Source: Actinobacteria bacterium HGW-Actinobacteria-2 (GTDB lineage: Bacteria > Actinomycetota > Actinomycetes > Propionibacteriales > Propionibacteriaceae). Taken from it: 64,000 bases of DNA. The notes below the pieces were generated by a model. The model searched no databases and was not told the origin of the DNA. It saw only the letters and a program-made list of their open reading frames with translations. The stretch is from assembly GCA_002841335.1 (NCBI GenBank), contig PHEY01000008.1, positions 35,650 through 99,649 of the forward strand. Direction: 5' to 3'. Made by a program: the position numbers and the translations under genes. This document shows, piece by piece, positions 26,267 to 36,046 of this stretch; positions within the stretch are counted from its first letter, which is position 1; every line of letters starts with the position of its first letter.

Positions 26267-27256
26267 CTACGACAGCGTCGAGACCAGAATCGCCTTGATC
26301 GAGTGCATCCGGTTCTCGGCCTGATCGAACACGATGGACGCCGGCGACTCGAACACCTCGTCGGTGACTTCCAACTCGGGCAGCCCGAACCGCTGGAAGA
26401 CCGTCTCACCGACCGACGTCTCGCGGTTGTGGTAGGCGGGCAGGCAGTGCATGAACTTCACTTCGTCCACCCCGGTGCGCTCCATCAGCGCAGTGTTCAC
26501 CTGGTAGTCCTGCAACAGCAGGATCCGCTCGGTCCACACGCTCTCCGACTCACCCATCGACACCCAGATGTCGGTGTGCAGGAAGTCGCAGCCCTTCACC
26601 CCGTCCAGTTCCTCGGTGAGGGTGATCCGGGCGCCGGTTTCCTCGGCGATCTGCTTCGCCGATGCGATCACCGAGGCCGGCGGCAGCAGCTTGGACGGCG
26701 CCACGATCCGCACGTCCATGCCGAGCAGCGCGCCGCCGATCAGCAGCGAACAGCCGACGTTGAAGCGCGCGTCACCGACGTAGGCGAAGCTGATGTCGTG
26801 GTCGTCCTTGCCCGAGGACTCACGCATGGTGAACATGTCGCACAGGCTCTGGGTGGGGTGCCACTCGTCGGTCAGGCCGTTCCACACGGGCACCGACGAA
26901 TACTTCGCGATGGTCTCCACGGTGGTCTGCTTGGCGCCGCGGTATTGGATGCCGTCGAACAGCCGCGACAGCACGCGCGCGGTGTCGGCCGGGGATTCCT
27001 TGTGACCCAACTGGGACGAGTTGCCGTCCATCTGGGTGACGTGGGCGCCCTGGTGATGCGCGGCCACTTCGAACGCCGAGCGGGTACGGGTGGAGGTCTT
27101 CTCGAAGATCAGCGCGATGTTGGCCCCGGTCAGGCGCGGCACTTCGGTGCCCGCCTTGCGGGCGGACTTCAGCTCAGCGGTCAGGTCGAGCAGGTGATGC
27201 CACTCGGCTGGGCTGAAATCGACTTCCTTGAGAAAGTGACGACCACGAAGGTTCAC
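26267..27256 (-). CDS. argF: Ornithine carbamoyltransferase
   Basis: 329 residues from GTG 27256, which has AAAAGGAG upstream; the frame is open further but [15 protein letters not shown] is the usual OTCase start. Carbamoyl-phosphate loop STRTR lies at 55-59, HPTQ at 133-136 and HCLP at 270-273, all intact. It makes citrulline from ornithine and carbamoyl phosphate. It stands alone, away from other arg or arc genes, so a biosynthetic or catabolic (arcB) role cannot be told from context. Confidence 0.93.
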   Translation of the reverse strand: MNLRGRHFLKEVDFSPAEWHHLLDLTAELKSARKAGTEVPRLTGANIALIFEKTSTRTRSAFEVAAHHQGAHVTQMDGNSSQLGHKESPADTARVLSRLFDGIQYRGAKQTTVETIAKYSSVPVWNGLTDEWHPTQSLCDMFTMRESSGKDDHDISFAYVGDARFNVGCSLLIGGALLGMDVRIVAPSKLLPPASVIASAKQIAEETGARITLTEELDGVKGCDFLHTDIWVSMGESESVWTERILLLQDYQVNTALMERTGVDEVKFMHCLPAYHNRETSVGETVFQRFGLPELEVTDEVFESPASIVFDQAENRMHSIKAILVSTLS

Positions 27257-27383
27257 GGCAGGCTCCTTTTCGCCGATCCGGTAGGAGAACTCTGCCAGGT
27301 TTTGGACGACCGCACCGGGCCGGTCGTGCTGCTTAGGACGGGATTGGCTCGCCCAGGGCAGCGCATCGTGCCAGCATTGAGCC

Positions 27384-27761
27384 ATGTTCGCGAGATTCTT
27401 GGCCAGCGCCGCGGCCCTCGGCGTAGCCACCTGGTTGGTCCCCGGGATTCACACCGGCACTAGCGACACCTGGACGAAGGTATGGACGGTGGCCGCGGTC
27501 GCCGTCATCTTCGGCATCGTCAACTCGGTGGTGAAGCCACTGTTCAAGTTCGCCACCGCCCCGCTGATCTTCTTCTCCCTCGGGCTGTTCCTGCTGGTCA
27601 TCAACGCCCTGCTGCTGATGCTGGTCTCATGGATCGCCGGAATGCTGGGGCTGTCGTGGGAAGTGGTCGACTGGGGTGCCGCGTTCTGGGGCGCTCTGAT
27701 CGTCTCGGTGGTGAGCTTCATCCTCAACGCCTTCTTCAAGAAGGGTGAAGAACACCGGTGA
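27384..27761 (+). CDS. Phage-holin-4-like membrane protein (PF04020 type)
   Basis: 125 residues with four hydrophobic segments (near 4-22, 33-50, 58-85, 95-115). The pattern [23 protein letters not shown] and [17 protein letters not shown] matches the small membrane proteins called phage holin family 4-2, which are widespread on chromosomes and not linked to phage here. Its stop overlaps the GTG of the tyrosine phosphatase gene (GTGA), so they form an operon. Confidence 0.75.
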   Translation: MFARFLASAAALGVATWLVPGIHTGTSDTWTKVWTVAAVAVIFGIVNSVVKPLFKFATAPLIFFSLGLFLLVINALLLMLVSWIAGMLGLSWEVVDWGAAFWGALIVSVVSFILNAFFKKGEEHR

Positions 27762-28237
27762 GCACGACCCAACCCCAGATCATGTTCGTCTGCTGGGGCA
27801 ACATCTGCCGGTCCCCGATGGCTGAGATGATCGCGCGCGCCAAGGCCGCCGAAGAGGGCTTCCACGGCGTGACCTTCACCAGTTCGGGCGTCTCGGCTGA
27901 AGAGGCCGGCAACCCGATGGACCCGCGCGCGGTCGCCGTGCTGAAGCAGGCCGGCTACCCGGTCGGTCCGCACACCGCGCACCGGGCGACTGCTGAGGAG
28001 ATCGAAGACGCCGACCTGGTGATCGCCATGGAGTCGCTCCACCTGACCAAGCTGCGTCAGCTGGCCCCGCACGCCGACCACCTCTACTTGCTCAGCGACT
28101 TCAACCCCGACGCAGTTCCGGGATCCGAAATCGAAGACCCCTGGTACGGCGACGACAGCGATTTTGTGGTCACCTTGCATCAGATCGAGGCATCGATGAA
28201 GGAGCTGATGAAGCGCGTCCGCGAACTGCTCGGTTGA
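27758..28237 (+). CDS. Low-molecular-weight protein-tyrosine phosphatase
   Basis: 159 residues from a GTG overlapping the upstream stop. The P-loop [10 protein letters not shown] holds the nucleophile Cys12 and Arg18 (C-x5-R), and EDPWYGDD near residue 125 carries the general-acid Asp. Close to mycobacterial PtpA in length and motifs. It would dephosphorylate phosphotyrosine proteins or phosphoarginine; the target is not evident. Co-transcribed with a holin-like membrane protein. Confidence 0.92.
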   Translation: MSTTQPQIMFVCWGNICRSPMAEMIARAKAAEEGFHGVTFTSSGVSAEEAGNPMDPRAVAVLKQAGYPVGPHTAHRATAEEIEDADLVIAMESLHLTKLRQLAPHADHLYLLSDFNPDAVPGSEIEDPWYGDDSDFVVTLHQIEASMKELMKRVRELLG

Positions 28238-28314
28238 GCGCCGGACAACCCGAATCAGCGTTCACGCGGGACGGTGACACCCGTGTGACTGGCCCTTCGT
28301 GGCAGGCTGTAGCT

Positions 28315-29004
28315 ATGCACATCCTCGTTGTCGACGACGATCAAGCGGTCCGCGATTCGCTGGCCCGCTCGTTGCGCTATTCAGGGTACGAAGTCACCAC
28401 CGCCAATGACGGCGTCGATGCCCTCGCACGGTTGTCCTCGCTGCGTCCCGACGCCGTCATCATGGACGTGATGATGCCGCGGCTGGACGGGCTGGAAACC
28501 ACTCGTTCCCTGCGCGCGTCCGGCAATGACGTGCCCATCCTGGTGCTCACCGCCCGCGACGCGGTCGGCGATCGCGTGGACGGCCTGGACGCCGGCGCCG
28601 ACGACTACATGGCCAAGCCGTTCTCCTTCGACGAGTTGCAGGCGCGGCTGCGGGCACTGACCCGGCGAGTGCGTCCGGCCGGTGAGGCCGAAGGCACCGA
28701 GCAGCTCAGCTTCGCCGACCTCAGCCTCGATCTGCAGACCCGTGAGGTCAGCCGCGGCAGCCGTCGGATCAGCCTGACCCGTACCGAGTTCGCCCTGTTG
28801 CAGACCTTCTTGGAGAATCCGCGCCGCGTGCTGGAGCGGTCCTGGCTGTTGAATGAGGTGTGGGGCTTCGACTTCCCGACCACGGCCAACTCCCTTGAGG
28901 TGTACATCGGCTACCTGCGCCGCAAGACCGAGGGTGAAGGCGAGACCCGTCTGATCCACACCGTGCGCGGCATCGGCTACGTGCTGCGCGAGACGCCGCC
29001 GTGA
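28315..29004 (+). CDS. mprA: OmpR-family response regulator, MprA-like
   Basis: 229 residues. The receiver domain has the acidic pair VDDDQ, phospho-acceptor Asp51 ([12 protein letters not shown]), LTARDA and Lys in [10 protein letters not shown]. The winged-helix DNA-binding domain covers about 130-229 ([20 protein letters not shown], then GYLRRKTE). ATG 28315 is the conserved start MHILVVDDD; an in-frame extension to 28234 has no homologous residues. CAGGCT 6 nt upstream could serve as a leaderless -10. Its stop overlaps the histidine kinase GTG. The closest well-known pair is MprAB of mycobacteria, linked to envelope stress; that name is by similarity only. Confidence 0.9.
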   Translation: MHILVVDDDQAVRDSLARSLRYSGYEVTTANDGVDALARLSSLRPDAVIMDVMMPRLDGLETTRSLRASGNDVPILVLTARDAVGDRVDGLDAGADDYMAKPFSFDELQARLRALTRRVRPAGEAEGTEQLSFADLSLDLQTREVSRGSRRISLTRTEFALLQTFLENPRRVLERSWLLNEVWGFDFPTTANSLEVYIGYLRRKTEGEGETRLIHTVRGIGYVLRETPP

Positions 29005-30458
29005 TCCGCTGGCTCCGCTCCGTCCTTTCGGTCACCAACCGGCCGCTGCATGACCGGTTGATGGCGTTGATCTCGGCGGCGGTGGCATCGGCGGTCGCCA
29101 TCACCGGCATTGCCGCCTACCTGATCACCACCTTCGCGATCTACGACCAGATGGATCGTGAGCTGCTTGCCGTGGCAGACCTGACCGGCAAGTGGATCGC
29201 CGGCGACGCCGAGTCCTTGGGCGGACTGAACAGTGAGGCATTGGCCACCGCGAACGTGTCCATGCTGCTGGTTCGCGCCGATGGCCAGACCTTCAGCCCC
29301 GAGGGCGACGGCATCACGCTGCAGTCCACCGCGGCCGAACTCGCCATCGCACGCACCCAAATGGGCACCTCGGCCCGCACCGGGGTGGCCTCGGACGGCC
29401 AGAGCTACCGGATTGTCGCGGTGCCGTTCGCCGACCTGCCGCCGGGCGCGACCAGCCCGGTCTATTACGCGTTGGTCATGGGGCGCCCGATGGAACCCAA
29501 TGACCAGATCCTGCGCATTCTGGCGTTCTCGCTGCTCACCTTCGGCCTGCTGGCCGTGCTGTTGGCCGGTGCCATCGGCTGGGTGATCGCCCGCTCGGGC
29601 CTTCGGCCCATTCAGCGGCTCACCGAAGCGGTGACCCGGGTCACCGAGACCGACCAGCTGCAGCCCATCGAGCCCGGCGGCGGCGACGAGCTGACCGACC
29701 TGACCGGCGCCTTCAACACGATGATGCGTTCGCTGTACTCCTCCCGTGAGCGGCAGCGGCGACTGATCGCCGACGCCGGCCACGAGTTGCGCACGCCGCT
29801 GACGTCGCTCCGTACCAATGTCGAGCTGCTGATCGCCGACGAGCGTCAGGGCATGCTGCCTGAGGGTGCCCGCTCGGAGATCCTGCGCGACATCGCCGCC
29901 CAGTTGGGCGAGTTCACCCAGCTGATCGGCGACCTGGTGCACCTGTCGCGCGACGAGAAGGTGGAGGCCCACCCCGAGCCGATCGACCTGCGTGATGTGG
30001 TGAACAACGCGGTCACCCGCGCCAAGCGCCGCGGACCGGGCCTGATCTTCGACGTCGAAACTGAACCGCTGTACCTGGTCGGCGAGCCCGACAGTCTGGA
30101 GCGGGCGATCACCAACCTGCTCGACAACGCGGTGAAGTTCTCCCCGCCCGGCGGACGGATCAAAGTGCGGCTGGTCGGCGACCGACTGCGGATCTCCGAC
30201 GAAGGCCCCGGCATCGCCGAAGCGGACCTGCCGCACGTCTTCGACCGCTTCTACCGCTCCGACAAGGCCCGCACCACTCCGGGCTCCGGCCTGGGGTTGT
30301 CGATCGTGGCCCAGACGATCAAGTCGCACGGCGGCTGGGTGAAGGCCGGACGCGCCGCCAGCGGCGGTGCGGAGTTCACCGTCCGACTGCCCGGCAGCGC
30401 CGAGCCGCTGGACAGCCCGTCCGACACCACCGGCAGCATCCCGGCCGTCACTGAGTGA
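29001..30458 (+). CDS. mprB: Sensor histidine kinase, MprB-like
   Basis: 485 residues from a GTG overlapping the regulator stop. Two membrane helices (about 21-45 and 172-197) flank an extracellular sensor region of about 125 residues. HAMP spans about 197-250. The HisKA domain carries His261 in [13 protein letters not shown], and the ATPase domain has [19 protein letters not shown] and GSGLGLSIV. The tail after 465 is low-complexity. Together with the upstream regulator it forms a complete two-component system. Confidence 0.92.
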   Translation: MIRWLRSVLSVTNRPLHDRLMALISAAVASAVAITGIAAYLITTFAIYDQMDRELLAVADLTGKWIAGDAESLGGLNSEALATANVSMLLVRADGQTFSPEGDGITLQSTAAELAIARTQMGTSARTGVASDGQSYRIVAVPFADLPPGATSPVYYALVMGRPMEPNDQILRILAFSLLTFGLLAVLLAGAIGWVIARSGLRPIQRLTEAVTRVTETDQLQPIEPGGGDELTDLTGAFNTMMRSLYSSRERQRRLIADAGHELRTPLTSLRTNVELLIADERQGMLPEGARSEILRDIAAQLGEFTQLIGDLVHLSRDEKVEAHPEPIDLRDVVNNAVTRAKRRGPGLIFDVETEPLYLVGEPDSLERAITNLLDNAVKFSPPGGRIKVRLVGDRLRISDEGPGIAEADLPHVFDRFYRSDKARTTPGSGLGLSIVAQTIKSHGGWVKAGRAASGGAEFTVRLPGSAEPLDSPSDTTGSIPAVTE

Positions 30459-30524
30459 CGCGTCCTCAGACTCGCTGAACCGGGTTGCCGGAGCGGTTTC
30501 ACCCGCCCCAGCAACCTCCCGACG

Positions 30525-31160
30525 TCAGTAGCCGCGTGAAGTGTCCGACGTGGCCGCGACCCCGGCCAGTGAGGCGACGAACTCGTCGGTCGTGATCGGC
30601 TTGGAGAACATCGGGTAGTCGAACTTGATCGCGTTGGCGTGCTCCTCCAACGAGGTCGCGCCCACCGCATCGGTGAGGGTGTAGACCTCGAAGCCCTTCT
30701 CGTAGGCAGAGCGCATGGTCGATTCCACACAGCAGTTGGTCAGGAAGCCACCCAGCACGATGGTCTCGATGCCCTTGCTGCGCAGGATGAAGTCGAGGTT
30801 GGTCGAGGCGAAGGCGTCCAGCCCCCGCTTGCCTTCCAGGACGATCTCGCCGTCGGTCGGGGCGACGTCGCCGACAATCTCACAGCCCCAGGTGCCCTTC
30901 ACGAACGAGGTGGAATCCACCACGCCCTTGAGGATGCCGTAGGGGTGGGAGCTGATCTCGAAGTAGCCGGGCTGGAACGAGATCGGGCTGTGGATCACCG
31001 TGGTGCCCGCGGCGCGGGCGGCGTCCAGGGCCTTCTTGGCGTTGGGCAGGGTGCCGGTGGCCGACATCACCTCGGCGACGGCGCCGTGCAGGGTTCCACC
31101 TTCACTGGTGAAATCGTTTTGAAACTCGATGAGGACAAGGGCAGTCGTGGCTGGATTCAT
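30525..31160 (-). CDS. Isochorismatase-family cysteine hydrolase
   Basis: 211 residues. The catalytic triad of the family is visible: Asp16 (LIEFQNDF), Lys111 (LEGKRGLDAF) and Cys144 (GGFLTNCCVEST), the nucleophile in amidohydrolases of this fold. It starts 2 bp after the stop of the FAD/Fe-S dehydrogenase gene on the same strand, so the two are almost certainly one operon under the same GntR-type control. It may hydrolyse a small amide or N-carbamoyl compound; the partner enzyme does not fix the substrate. Confidence 0.85.
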   Translation of the reverse strand: MNPATTALVLIEFQNDFTSEGGTLHGAVAEVMSATGTLPNAKKALDAARAAGTTVIHSPISFQPGYFEISSHPYGILKGVVDSTSFVKGTWGCEIVGDVAPTDGEIVLEGKRGLDAFASTNLDFILRSKGIETIVLGGFLTNCCVESTMRSAYEKGFEVYTLTDAVGATSLEEHANAIKFDYPMFSKPITTDEFVASLAGVAATSDTSRGY

Positions 31161-31162
31161 CT

Positions 31163-34090
31163 CTACTCCGTTCTGGTGGCTCGGCGCGGGCTCGTTCCTG
31201 CGTCCGGTCGGCGATTCGGATGGGTGGGGGTGACACCGCCGGCAACAGCGCCGACGGAGACTGGGTGGGTGGGTAGTACTCCGGCCTGTTCGGCCAGGAG
31301 TTCGAGGACGTGGCGGTACTGCTTGCCGGTGGCTCTGGTCATGCCGAGTTCACAGGTTCGGTTGCAGGACGCGTGCGCGTCGGCATCGAGTGCGGCCACG
31401 TTGGCCGCCTCCGGGGCGGTGGCGGCGGCGGTGAGTTCGGGATGGAGCATGCCGCGGTCGCCGGCAAAGGCGCAGCAGCCGGCATCGATGGGCACGTGCA
31501 CGACCTCGGCCACTGCGGCAGCGACGGTCGCCAGCTCGGAGTTGAGCCCGAGTTGAGTCGATGAGCAGGTCGGATGGACCGTCACAGAGTCCAGCTTCTG
31601 GTAGGTCCCCAGCTTCGGCAATACGTACTGTGCCGCGAAGGCGACCGCGTCGATGACGGTGATCTTGGCCTCGGTCACGTCGGCCACCAGCCGGGCGTAG
31701 CCCTCGGTACAACTGGACGCGTCACACACCACCGGGAGCCGTCCGTTGTCGGTGGCGGCCAGAATCGCCGGGAGCGCGGTGGCCTTCATCGCGGCATAGC
31801 CGTCGGCGATGCCCTTGCTCGACCACGGCGTCCCGCAGCACAACGACTCGATCTCGGGCGGCACCAGCAAGGCGATGCCCGCCTGGGCGCACAACGCCTC
31901 GAAACTCACCTGGACGCCGGGGCCTTCGGCCGGACCGAACATCACGTTCACGCACGCCGGCAGGTAGACCGCCACCGGATCGCCGGTCGGTGCCGGGCGG
32001 CGTCGGGGTGCTCCGCCGCCCGGCAGTTCTGGTGACCACAACGGGATGTTGTCGCTGCCGAGGATCGCTCGGCCGGCCTTGTTCACGCCGCGCAGCGGGC
32101 CGACCAGGGCCGGCGGCAGCGCGGCAGTGACGTCCAACGCTTTCGAGAAGGTGGTGGTGGTGCCCTTCCAGTGTTTCGCCAAGCTCGTCCACGCCGCAGC
32201 CGCAGGCGCAGCGACGCGCTGGCCGCGCAACTTCTTGACCAGGGCGCCGGTGTTGATCTGCACCGGGCAGGCGGTGACGCACATGCCGTCCACCGCGCAG
32301 GTGTGCACCCCGGCATAGCCGTAGTCGCGCTCCAACTCGGCGGCCAGCCGGTGGTCGCCGCGGCTTTCGGCGTCGCGAATGTCGCGGCGCAGCCCGATCC
32401 GCTGCCGCGGCGTCAAGGTGAGATCGCGCGAGGGGCACACCGGCTCGCAGTAGCCGCATTCGACGCAGCGGTCGACCTCCTCGTCGATCGTGGCGGCCAC
32501 CTTGATGTGCTTCAGGTGCAGGGCCGGGTCATCGGTGATGATCGTGCCCGTGCCGAGGCGACGGCCCGGATCGAACAGGTCCTTGACCGCGACCATCACC
32601 TCGTACAGTTCGTCGCCGTACTGCCGCCGGACGTAAGGCGCCATCACCCGTCCGGTGCCGTGCTCGGCCTTCAGTGAGCCGTCGCTGTCCAAGATCAGGC
32701 TGACCAGGTCTTCGGTGAAAGCGCCATAGCGGCCCAGCTGCGCGTCGCTCTCGAACCGGTCGGTGATCATGAAGTGGATGTTGCCGTCCTTGGCGTGACC
32801 GAAGATCACCGAGTCGGCGTAGCCATGGCGGTCGAACAGACCGGCCAGCTCGGCGCAGGTGTCGGCCAGCCGCGCCACCGGGACGACCACGTCCTCCAGC
32901 AGGGCCGTGCTGCCACTGCGCCGGGCTCCGGCGACGGCGGTGTAGAGGCCTTTGCGCAGTTTCCAAAGCTTGCCGCGGACGGCCTCGTCCGTACTGAGAC
33001 GGACGGGGCCACCCACGGGCAGTTGATCGAGGGATGGCGTGGCGGCGCGGACCAACTGCTCCAGTTCCGCCGAGCTGCTGGCTTGATACTCCAGCAGCAG
33101 GGCGGCCTGGGAGCCGATGTTTCGTTGAGCGATGGCTTCGGGGGGATCGGCGAGGCGTTGCCCGACCCGCAGGCTGGCGGCGTCCATCAGTTCCAGGGTG
33201 GCGGCGCCGGTCGCGACCAGCGCCGGCAGCGAGGCGTTCGCGGCGTAGAGGTCGTCGAAGACCAGCAGTGCGGACGCCGTGTGGCTGCGCACCTCGATGG
33301 TGGTGAAGGTGGCCGACGCGATGAACGCCAGGGTGCCTTCGCTGCCCACGATCAGGTGGGTGAGGATCTGTGGGACATCGGCGTAGTCGACCAGCGCGTT
33401 GAGGCCGTAGCCCATGGTGTTCTTCATCGAGAACTGGCTGTTCACCTTCGCCAGGGATGCCGGGTTGTCGAGGATCCGGTCACGAAGCCGCAGCAGGCCG
33501 GCGTGCAGCGCGGGTTCGAGCGCACGCAGCCGTTGGTCGGCGTCGGCGGCTCCGGTGTCGATCACCGTGCCGGACGGCAGCACCGCCACCACCGATTCGA
33601 TCGTGCGGTAGCTGTTCTCCACGATGCCGCAGGCCATGCCGGAGGAGTTGTTGGCGACCACACCGCCGATGGTGCAGGCGGCTTCACTGGCCGGGTCGGG
33701 TCCGAACTTGCGTCCGTACGGGGCGAGGTGGGCGTTGAGTTGCCGCACGGTCACGCCGGGCTGGACGCGCACCCGACGTCCGCCGTCGAGAACCTGGACG
33801 TCCTTGAAGTGCTTGCGCACGTCGGCGAGCACACCTTCGGTGCCGGCTTGCCCCGACAGGCTGGTGCCACCGGATCGGAAGGTGAGGTCGATTCCGGCGG
33901 CGGCGGTGGCGCGCAGCAGCTTGGAGACTTCGTCGGCGTCCCGCGGGGTCACGATGGCCTGGGGAACCAGCAGGAAGTGGGACGCGTCATGGGCCAGGGC
34001 CCGGCGGTCGAGCTGAGTGAAGCTCAGCTGGTCGGGGTCACGCAAGCAGTCGGCGAGCAGCGGCCGCAGCATTGCTTCGGCGAACGTCAC
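31163..34090 (-). CDS. FAD/Fe-S 2-hydroxyacid dehydrogenase (GlcD-GlcF-like fusion; D-lactate or glycolate)
   Basis: 975 residues joining a GlcD-type flavoprotein to a GlcF-type iron-sulfur half. The FAD-binding 4 domain shows FRSGGTSLSGQ (about 71-81) and IGGVVANNSSGMACG. The FAD-oxidase C-terminal region ends with EHGTGR. The 4Fe-4S motif CVECGYCEPVCP lies at 542-553 and a second cluster at C598, C604 and C608. CCG domains (PACVNVMFGP near 711; CCGTPW at 751) follow. Enzymes of this type oxidise D-lactate, D-2-hydroxyglutarate or glycolate and pass electrons to the membrane. A divergent GntR regulator and LldR-like operator lie upstream. The RuBisCO in this genome would make 2-phosphoglycolate, so glycolate is worth testing. 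Confidence 0.88.
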   Translation of the reverse strand: MTFAEAMLRPLLADCLRDPDQLSFTQLDRRALAHDASHFLLVPQAIVTPRDADEVSKLLRATAAAGIDLTFRSGGTSLSGQAGTEGVLADVRKHFKDVQVLDGGRRVRVQPGVTVRQLNAHLAPYGRKFGPDPASEAACTIGGVVANNSSGMACGIVENSYRTIESVVAVLPSGTVIDTGAADADQRLRALEPALHAGLLRLRDRILDNPASLAKVNSQFSMKNTMGYGLNALVDYADVPQILTHLIVGSEGTLAFIASATFTTIEVRSHTASALLVFDDLYAANASLPALVATGAATLELMDAASLRVGQRLADPPEAIAQRNIGSQAALLLEYQASSSAELEQLVRAATPSLDQLPVGGPVRLSTDEAVRGKLWKLRKGLYTAVAGARRSGSTALLEDVVVPVARLADTCAELAGLFDRHGYADSVIFGHAKDGNIHFMITDRFESDAQLGRYGAFTEDLVSLILDSDGSLKAEHGTGRVMAPYVRRQYGDELYEVMVAVKDLFDPGRRLGTGTIITDDPALHLKHIKVAATIDEEVDRCVECGYCEPVCPSRDLTLTPRQRIGLRRDIRDAESRGDHRLAAELERDYGYAGVHTCAVDGMCVTACPVQINTGALVKKLRGQRVAAPAAAAWTSLAKHWKGTTTTFSKALDVTAALPPALVGPLRGVNKAGRAILGSDNIPLWSPELPGGGAPRRRPAPTGDPVAVYLPACVNVMFGPAEGPGVQVSFEALCAQAGIALLVPPEIESLCCGTPWSSKGIADGYAAMKATALPAILAATDNGRLPVVCDASSCTEGYARLVADVTEAKITVIDAVAFAAQYVLPKLGTYQKLDSVTVHPTCSSTQLGLNSELATVAAAVAEVVHVPIDAGCCAFAGDRGMLHPELTAAATAPEAANVAALDADAHASCNRTCELGMTRATGKQYRHVLELLAEQAGVLPTHPVSVGAVAGGVTPTHPNRRPDAGTSPRRATRTE

Positions 34091-34137
34091 TTCCCCACCT
34101 CCCTTGACCCCATCGTCGGATCAGGCGTATTCGGATA

Positions 34138-34148
34138 TTGTCAGACAA
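34138..34148. promoter_or_regulatory. LldR/FadR-family operator TTGTCAGACAA
   Basis: An 11-bp palindrome in the 130-bp gap between the divergent dehydrogenase and GntR genes. It fits the TNGTNNNACNA consensus known for LldR-type FCD regulators. A related half-site GACAA follows at about 34152. Confidence 0.7.
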
Positions 34149-34220
34149 GTAGACAAGCAGTACAAGTGTTTGGTGCAAGACTTCCTCTAGGCTGAGCGCA
34201 ACGCACGGGACGGGAGGGGC

Positions 34221-34946
34221 GTGGTTCGGCAGCTTGTGGTGACGTCAGTGGTCGACGCAATCACCGAAGACCTTCGCGAGCAGGTGGTGACCGGCGCGTT
34301 GCCGCCGGGTTCGCCGCTGACCGAGCTCGAGGTGTCCACCCGCTACGACGTGGCCCGCTCCAGCGCCCGAGCAGCTATCGAACGCCTCACCGCAGAGAAG
34401 GTGTTGGTCCGGCGCAATCACAAGACCGCACGGGTGGTCGAACTCGGCCCCGTCGACGTCCGCGACATCTACAACACCCGGATCTACCTGGAGTCAGAGG
34501 TGCTGCGTCGGCTCGCGGCACTGCACAAGGTTCCCGACGGCTCCCGCCAGGCCAACGCCGAAATCGCCGACCTCTGGCGAGCCGGTTCGTACCAGATCGT
34601 CGATCCGGACATGCGGTTCCATACCGGCCTGATCGACTCCGTCGACAGCGCCCGCACCAGCGCGGCCTACCACTCCCTGGCCTTCGAAGTGAAGCTGTGC
34701 ATGGCCCAGCTGCAGGGACGCCAGGCGCTCAGCCCGCAGATCATCGTCGCCGAGCACGCCCGCATCCTGGAGCTCATCGAACTCGGTGATGCCGACGGCG
34801 CCGCCGCCATGCTCGACGAACACCTCTCCCGCGCCCGAGAGCTGCTGGTCGGCAGCCTCGGCGGCACCCCCGGCCCCGAAGCCGAGTGGCCGTCCTCAGC
34901 CGCTCCGGGCGTCCCGATTCGCGAAAGCGACGCCGCGCGCGCCTGA
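34221..34946 (+). CDS. GntR-family (FCD) transcriptional regulator
   Basis: 241 residues from GTG 34221 with GGGAGG upstream. The winged helix (about 10-75: AITEDLREQVVTGALPPGSP and DVARSSARAAIERL) is followed by an all-helical FCD ligand domain (about 90-215), whose metal/ligand residues lie near RIYLES, MRFHTGLID and EHARILELIE. Divergent from the 2-hydroxyacid dehydrogenase gene with a fitting palindrome between them, it probably controls that operon in response to D-lactate or glycolate, as LldR and GlcC do. Confidence 0.88.
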   Translation: MVRQLVVTSVVDAITEDLREQVVTGALPPGSPLTELEVSTRYDVARSSARAAIERLTAEKVLVRRNHKTARVVELGPVDVRDIYNTRIYLESEVLRRLAALHKVPDGSRQANAEIADLWRAGSYQIVDPDMRFHTGLIDSVDSARTSAAYHSLAFEVKLCMAQLQGRQALSPQIIVAEHARILELIELGDADGAAAMLDEHLSRARELLVGSLGGTPGPEAEWPSSAAPGVPIRESDAARA

Positions 34947-34985
34947 ACCGCCCCCCTACCTGAGGGACGCGTCTCGCAGGTCAGC

Positions 34986-35789
34986 TCACGGCGTTGGCCA
35001 GGGATTGGCCACGCAACCGCCCAGATCAGTCTCTTGTGGCGCCATGATCGGCGCCGGGGCGCCCGCACCTGGGCAGGTCGCGGACTTCTTGCCGAGCAGC
35101 ACCCCGACGGCGTGGTTCACCAGGTACGCCTGCCAGGCGGCCGCATCGCCGCCGTAGGTGGCCGGCGGGTTCGTCCACGACATCGCGTCCACCATCACGG
35201 TGGTTCCGGCCAGGCAGCTGCCGCTCGTGGCCGCACAGTACTTGGCGATGGTCGCCGGTGAGGCCAACGTCACCACGAACGAGTCCTGCGCCGCGTCGGC
35301 CACCAGGGCGAAGCGGACGTTGCCGCTACCGGCCCAGCTGCGGGGGTCGTTGAGCACGGCCATCACCTGGGTGGCGGCGTTGTTCGCGTCCAGACCGGCG
35401 GTGGTCTCCACGCGCACACCGAAGGTGCGCAGCGTGCCGGCCGACCCGGCCGAGTTCACATTCAAGGTGGCGGCGTTGTACTTGTCCGAGGACGTCATCG
35501 TTGACGGCTTGGGCGGTGCCGGCGGGCTCGGTGTCGGTGTCGGCGTGGGAGTCGGGGTCGGGCTCGGCGTTGGGGTGACGACCGGCAGGCTGGGGGTCGG
35601 CGACGGGGCCGTTGACGGGTTACCCACGCGGTGAACCGGTGAGATCATCGCGCTGGCCCACACCGCAGCAGCGACCAGCACCGCCAAGCTGACCAGGACG
35701 ATCAGCACCACATCGAGCCGCATCTGATGCCGCAACCGACGTCCGAAAACCACGACTTGGCTCCACCAGCCGGTACTGCGCGCATTCAC
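34986..35789 (-). CDS. DUF3152-type membrane-anchored protein with degenerate metal site
   Basis: 267 residues. One transmembrane helix (about 26-50), then a Pro/Thr/Ser linker (60-97) with a run of PT dipeptides, then the DUF3152 domain (about 105-267), recognised by VLNDPRSW, VTLASPATI, VNHAVGVLLG, CPGAGAPAPIM and GCVANPWP. The family normally carries a zinc-protease-like HEVGH motif; here it reads H226-A-V-G-V230, losing the Glu and second His, and the later His is also absent. The protein is therefore probably not a working metalloprotease. It converges on the GntR gene. Confidence 0.78.
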   Translation of the reverse strand: MNARSTGWWSQVVVFGRRLRHQMRLDVVLIVLVSLAVLVAAAVWASAMISPVHRVGNPSTAPSPTPSLPVVTPTPSPTPTPTPTPTPSPPAPPKPSTMTSSDKYNAATLNVNSAGSAGTLRTFGVRVETTAGLDANNAATQVMAVLNDPRSWAGSGNVRFALVADAAQDSFVVTLASPATIAKYCAATSGSCLAGTTVMVDAMSWTNPPATYGGDAAAWQAYLVNHAVGVLLGKKSATCPGAGAPAPIMAPQETDLGGCVANPWPTP

Positions 35790-35816
35790 CCGTTCAGCCT
35801 AACGGGGCCCGCCCAA

Positions 35817-35846
35817 CACACCGGGGACGGCTCCTGGTGCGCCACA
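35817..35846. repeat. Dispersed repeat family 2, single copy
   Basis: CACCGGGGACGGCTCCTGGT followed by GCGCC matches the units at 48539-48714 and 50297-50330. The surrounding gap 35790-36046 shows nothing else that can be named. Confidence 0.6.
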
Positions 35847-36046
35847 CCCCCACCCCAACTGATTCTCGCCCCGACGCGCTCGTCCCAACGTCGAAGGCCC
35901 GCCGTGACCGCTGAACGCCCCTCCTGAGGGCGAGCTTTCACCGCCGAGGTGAGCGCTCAGTGAGGGGGCGGCAGGAGGCTCGCGTGCGGCTGCGCCCAGA
36001 GTGAACGTCCTTGCCCGCGCAGTCGAGGGACGGTGAGGATCTAGGC

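Noticed and set aside
27384..27761. Prophage lysis gene (holin)
   Set aside because: The family name is historical; no endolysin or phage genes surround it and it is coupled to a tyrosine phosphatase gene.
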